DNA of 64,000 nucleotides, from positions 160,303 to 224,302 of the forward strand of contig NZ_RQGG01000010.1 in NCBI RefSeq assembly GCF_004769665.1, read 5' to 3'. The notes beneath the pieces are model-generated. The model saw only the letters and a program-made list of their open reading frames with translations, made no database searches and had not been told where the DNA came from. Shown one piece after another: positions 63,401 through 64,000 of the stretch. The position numbers were made by a program, and so were the translations under genes. The stretch's first letter is position 1. Each line of letters starts with the position of its first letter. Source of the stretch: Leptospira kemamanensis. Lineage in GTDB: Bacteria > Spirochaetota > Leptospiria > Leptospirales > Leptospiraceae.

Positions 63401-63907
63401 ATGAAAATCGATCATTGTTTTGGAGCAATGACTAAGATGACAAAATTTAGAAATATAAAGGGAATCAATTTTGTAAAAATAATATCTCTATTTATATTTC
63501 TACTTCTAATCTCAAGGAACTATAAAGAAATTAAAAATGTTACGAAACTGTATTTGAATTACAGTGATATGGCAAATATTTATTCCAACTTCATTACTGA
63601 TAGAGATGCAACTTCAATTATTAAAGAATTGGAGGAGGTATCAGAGCCGATCCGAAATCACTTCAACCAAATGATTTATGTTATACCAGAATTCATGAAT
63701 CCAAACTTAGTGGATTCCCATCAAGCAATTGCCTTCGCATTACTACCTTGTAGAACGAAACTAGTTGCAGATTTCAGAAAAGAAAATCTGGAGAATGCTG
63801 ATTTCCTGATAGTTTACAATAAGAAATTAAGTGAATTAGAAGGTTCAAATAATTATAAAACTAAAAACCAATCGAATTTTTACACTCTTTTATGGAAGAT
63901 AAAATGA
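63401..63907 (+). CDS. Small membrane-anchored hypothetical protein
   Basis: The longest frame has 168 residues; a start at 63428 with GGAG close upstream is also plausible. One membrane segment (about 25-41, VKIISLFIFLLLIS) is followed by a soluble domain. The gene looks more AT-rich than its neighbours. I do not recognise the family. After it, 63908-64000 shows nothing I can support. Confidence 0.55.
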   Translation: MKIDHCFGAMTKMTKFRNIKGINFVKIISLFIFLLLISRNYKEIKNVTKLYLNYSDMANIYSNFITDRDATSIIKELEEVSEPIRNHFNQMIYVIPEFMNPNLVDSHQAIAFALLPCRTKLVADFRKENLENADFLIVYNKKLSELEGSNNYKTKNQSNFYTLLWKIK

Positions 63908-64000
63908 AGTTTACGTCTATTGTATTGCTCCAGTTCAGATGAAACGGTAATTTTAAAGTCCTAAATTAAGCTAATCCCAATTACCGAAAATGGAGATTAG

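Overview
The window looks like part of the second (small) chromosome of a Leptospira species, probably from the saprophytic, L. biflexa-like side of the genus. The reasons are an AT-rich gene-dense layout, many spirochaete-style lipoproteins, Kelch lipoproteins with a shared FDPxS motif, and aspartate-semialdehyde dehydrogenase and aconitase genes lying close to a plasmid-type rep/parA/parB locus. In Leptospira asd is known to sit on the small replicon. The species assignment is inference from recalled family knowledge; no database was consulted.

Layout. 1-600 (minus): end of a small secreted-protein/lipoprotein operon. 692-12019 (plus): one tightly overlapping run holding an alpha/beta hydrolase, a hotdog thioesterase, a YwqK-repeat lipoprotein, a Bat (aerotolerance) cluster (MoxR, DUF58, small BatD-like protein, BatA, a BatB-BatC fusion, BatD) and htpG. 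12077-17273: a sensor kinase with a substrate-binding-protein-like input domain, a helical-repeat protein, a GT-C-like membrane protein and MqnD. 17259-19769 (minus): a discoidin/phage-fibre-like repeat protein. 19821-22643 (minus): replication and partition genes rep, parB and parA, with an origin-like intergenic region (20745-21085) that appears to encode a small RNA antisense to the rep leader. 22874-26155: a degenerate NtrC-like regulator and Leptospira-type hypothetical genes, followed by about 1 kb of unusual GC-rich non-coding sequence.

27174-36388 (plus): a zinc-ribbon miniprotein, an MBOAT/SGNH acyltransferase pair, asd, a large hypothetical gene, pyk and an Omp85-like barrel. 36396-38371 (minus): a periplasmic carbonic anhydrase, SbtA bicarbonate transporter and SbtB PII-like regulator operon. 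38777-39514: pirin behind a palindromic operator. 39622-48314 (plus): a chemoreceptor, an exported caspase-like protease, three paralogous Kelch lipoproteins and a putative metal-binding protein, in one apparent operon. 48311-55528 (minus): a surface-glycan operon (GT87, GT4, two membrane proteins, a second MBOAT/SGNH pair, MazG-like). 55592-63907 (plus): queA, an outer-membrane protein, a FlgO-like lipoprotein, acnA with a clear terminator, a J-domain-like coiled-coil protein, a methyltransferase, pnuC and a small membrane-anchored hypothetical protein.

The most original signals are the rep antisense RNA and origin architecture, the chemoreceptor-caspase-Kelch operon, the bicarbonate-concentrating operon in a presumed heterotroph, and the structured non-coding block at 26156-27173. 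No rRNA, tRNA, CRISPR array or insertion sequence was seen.
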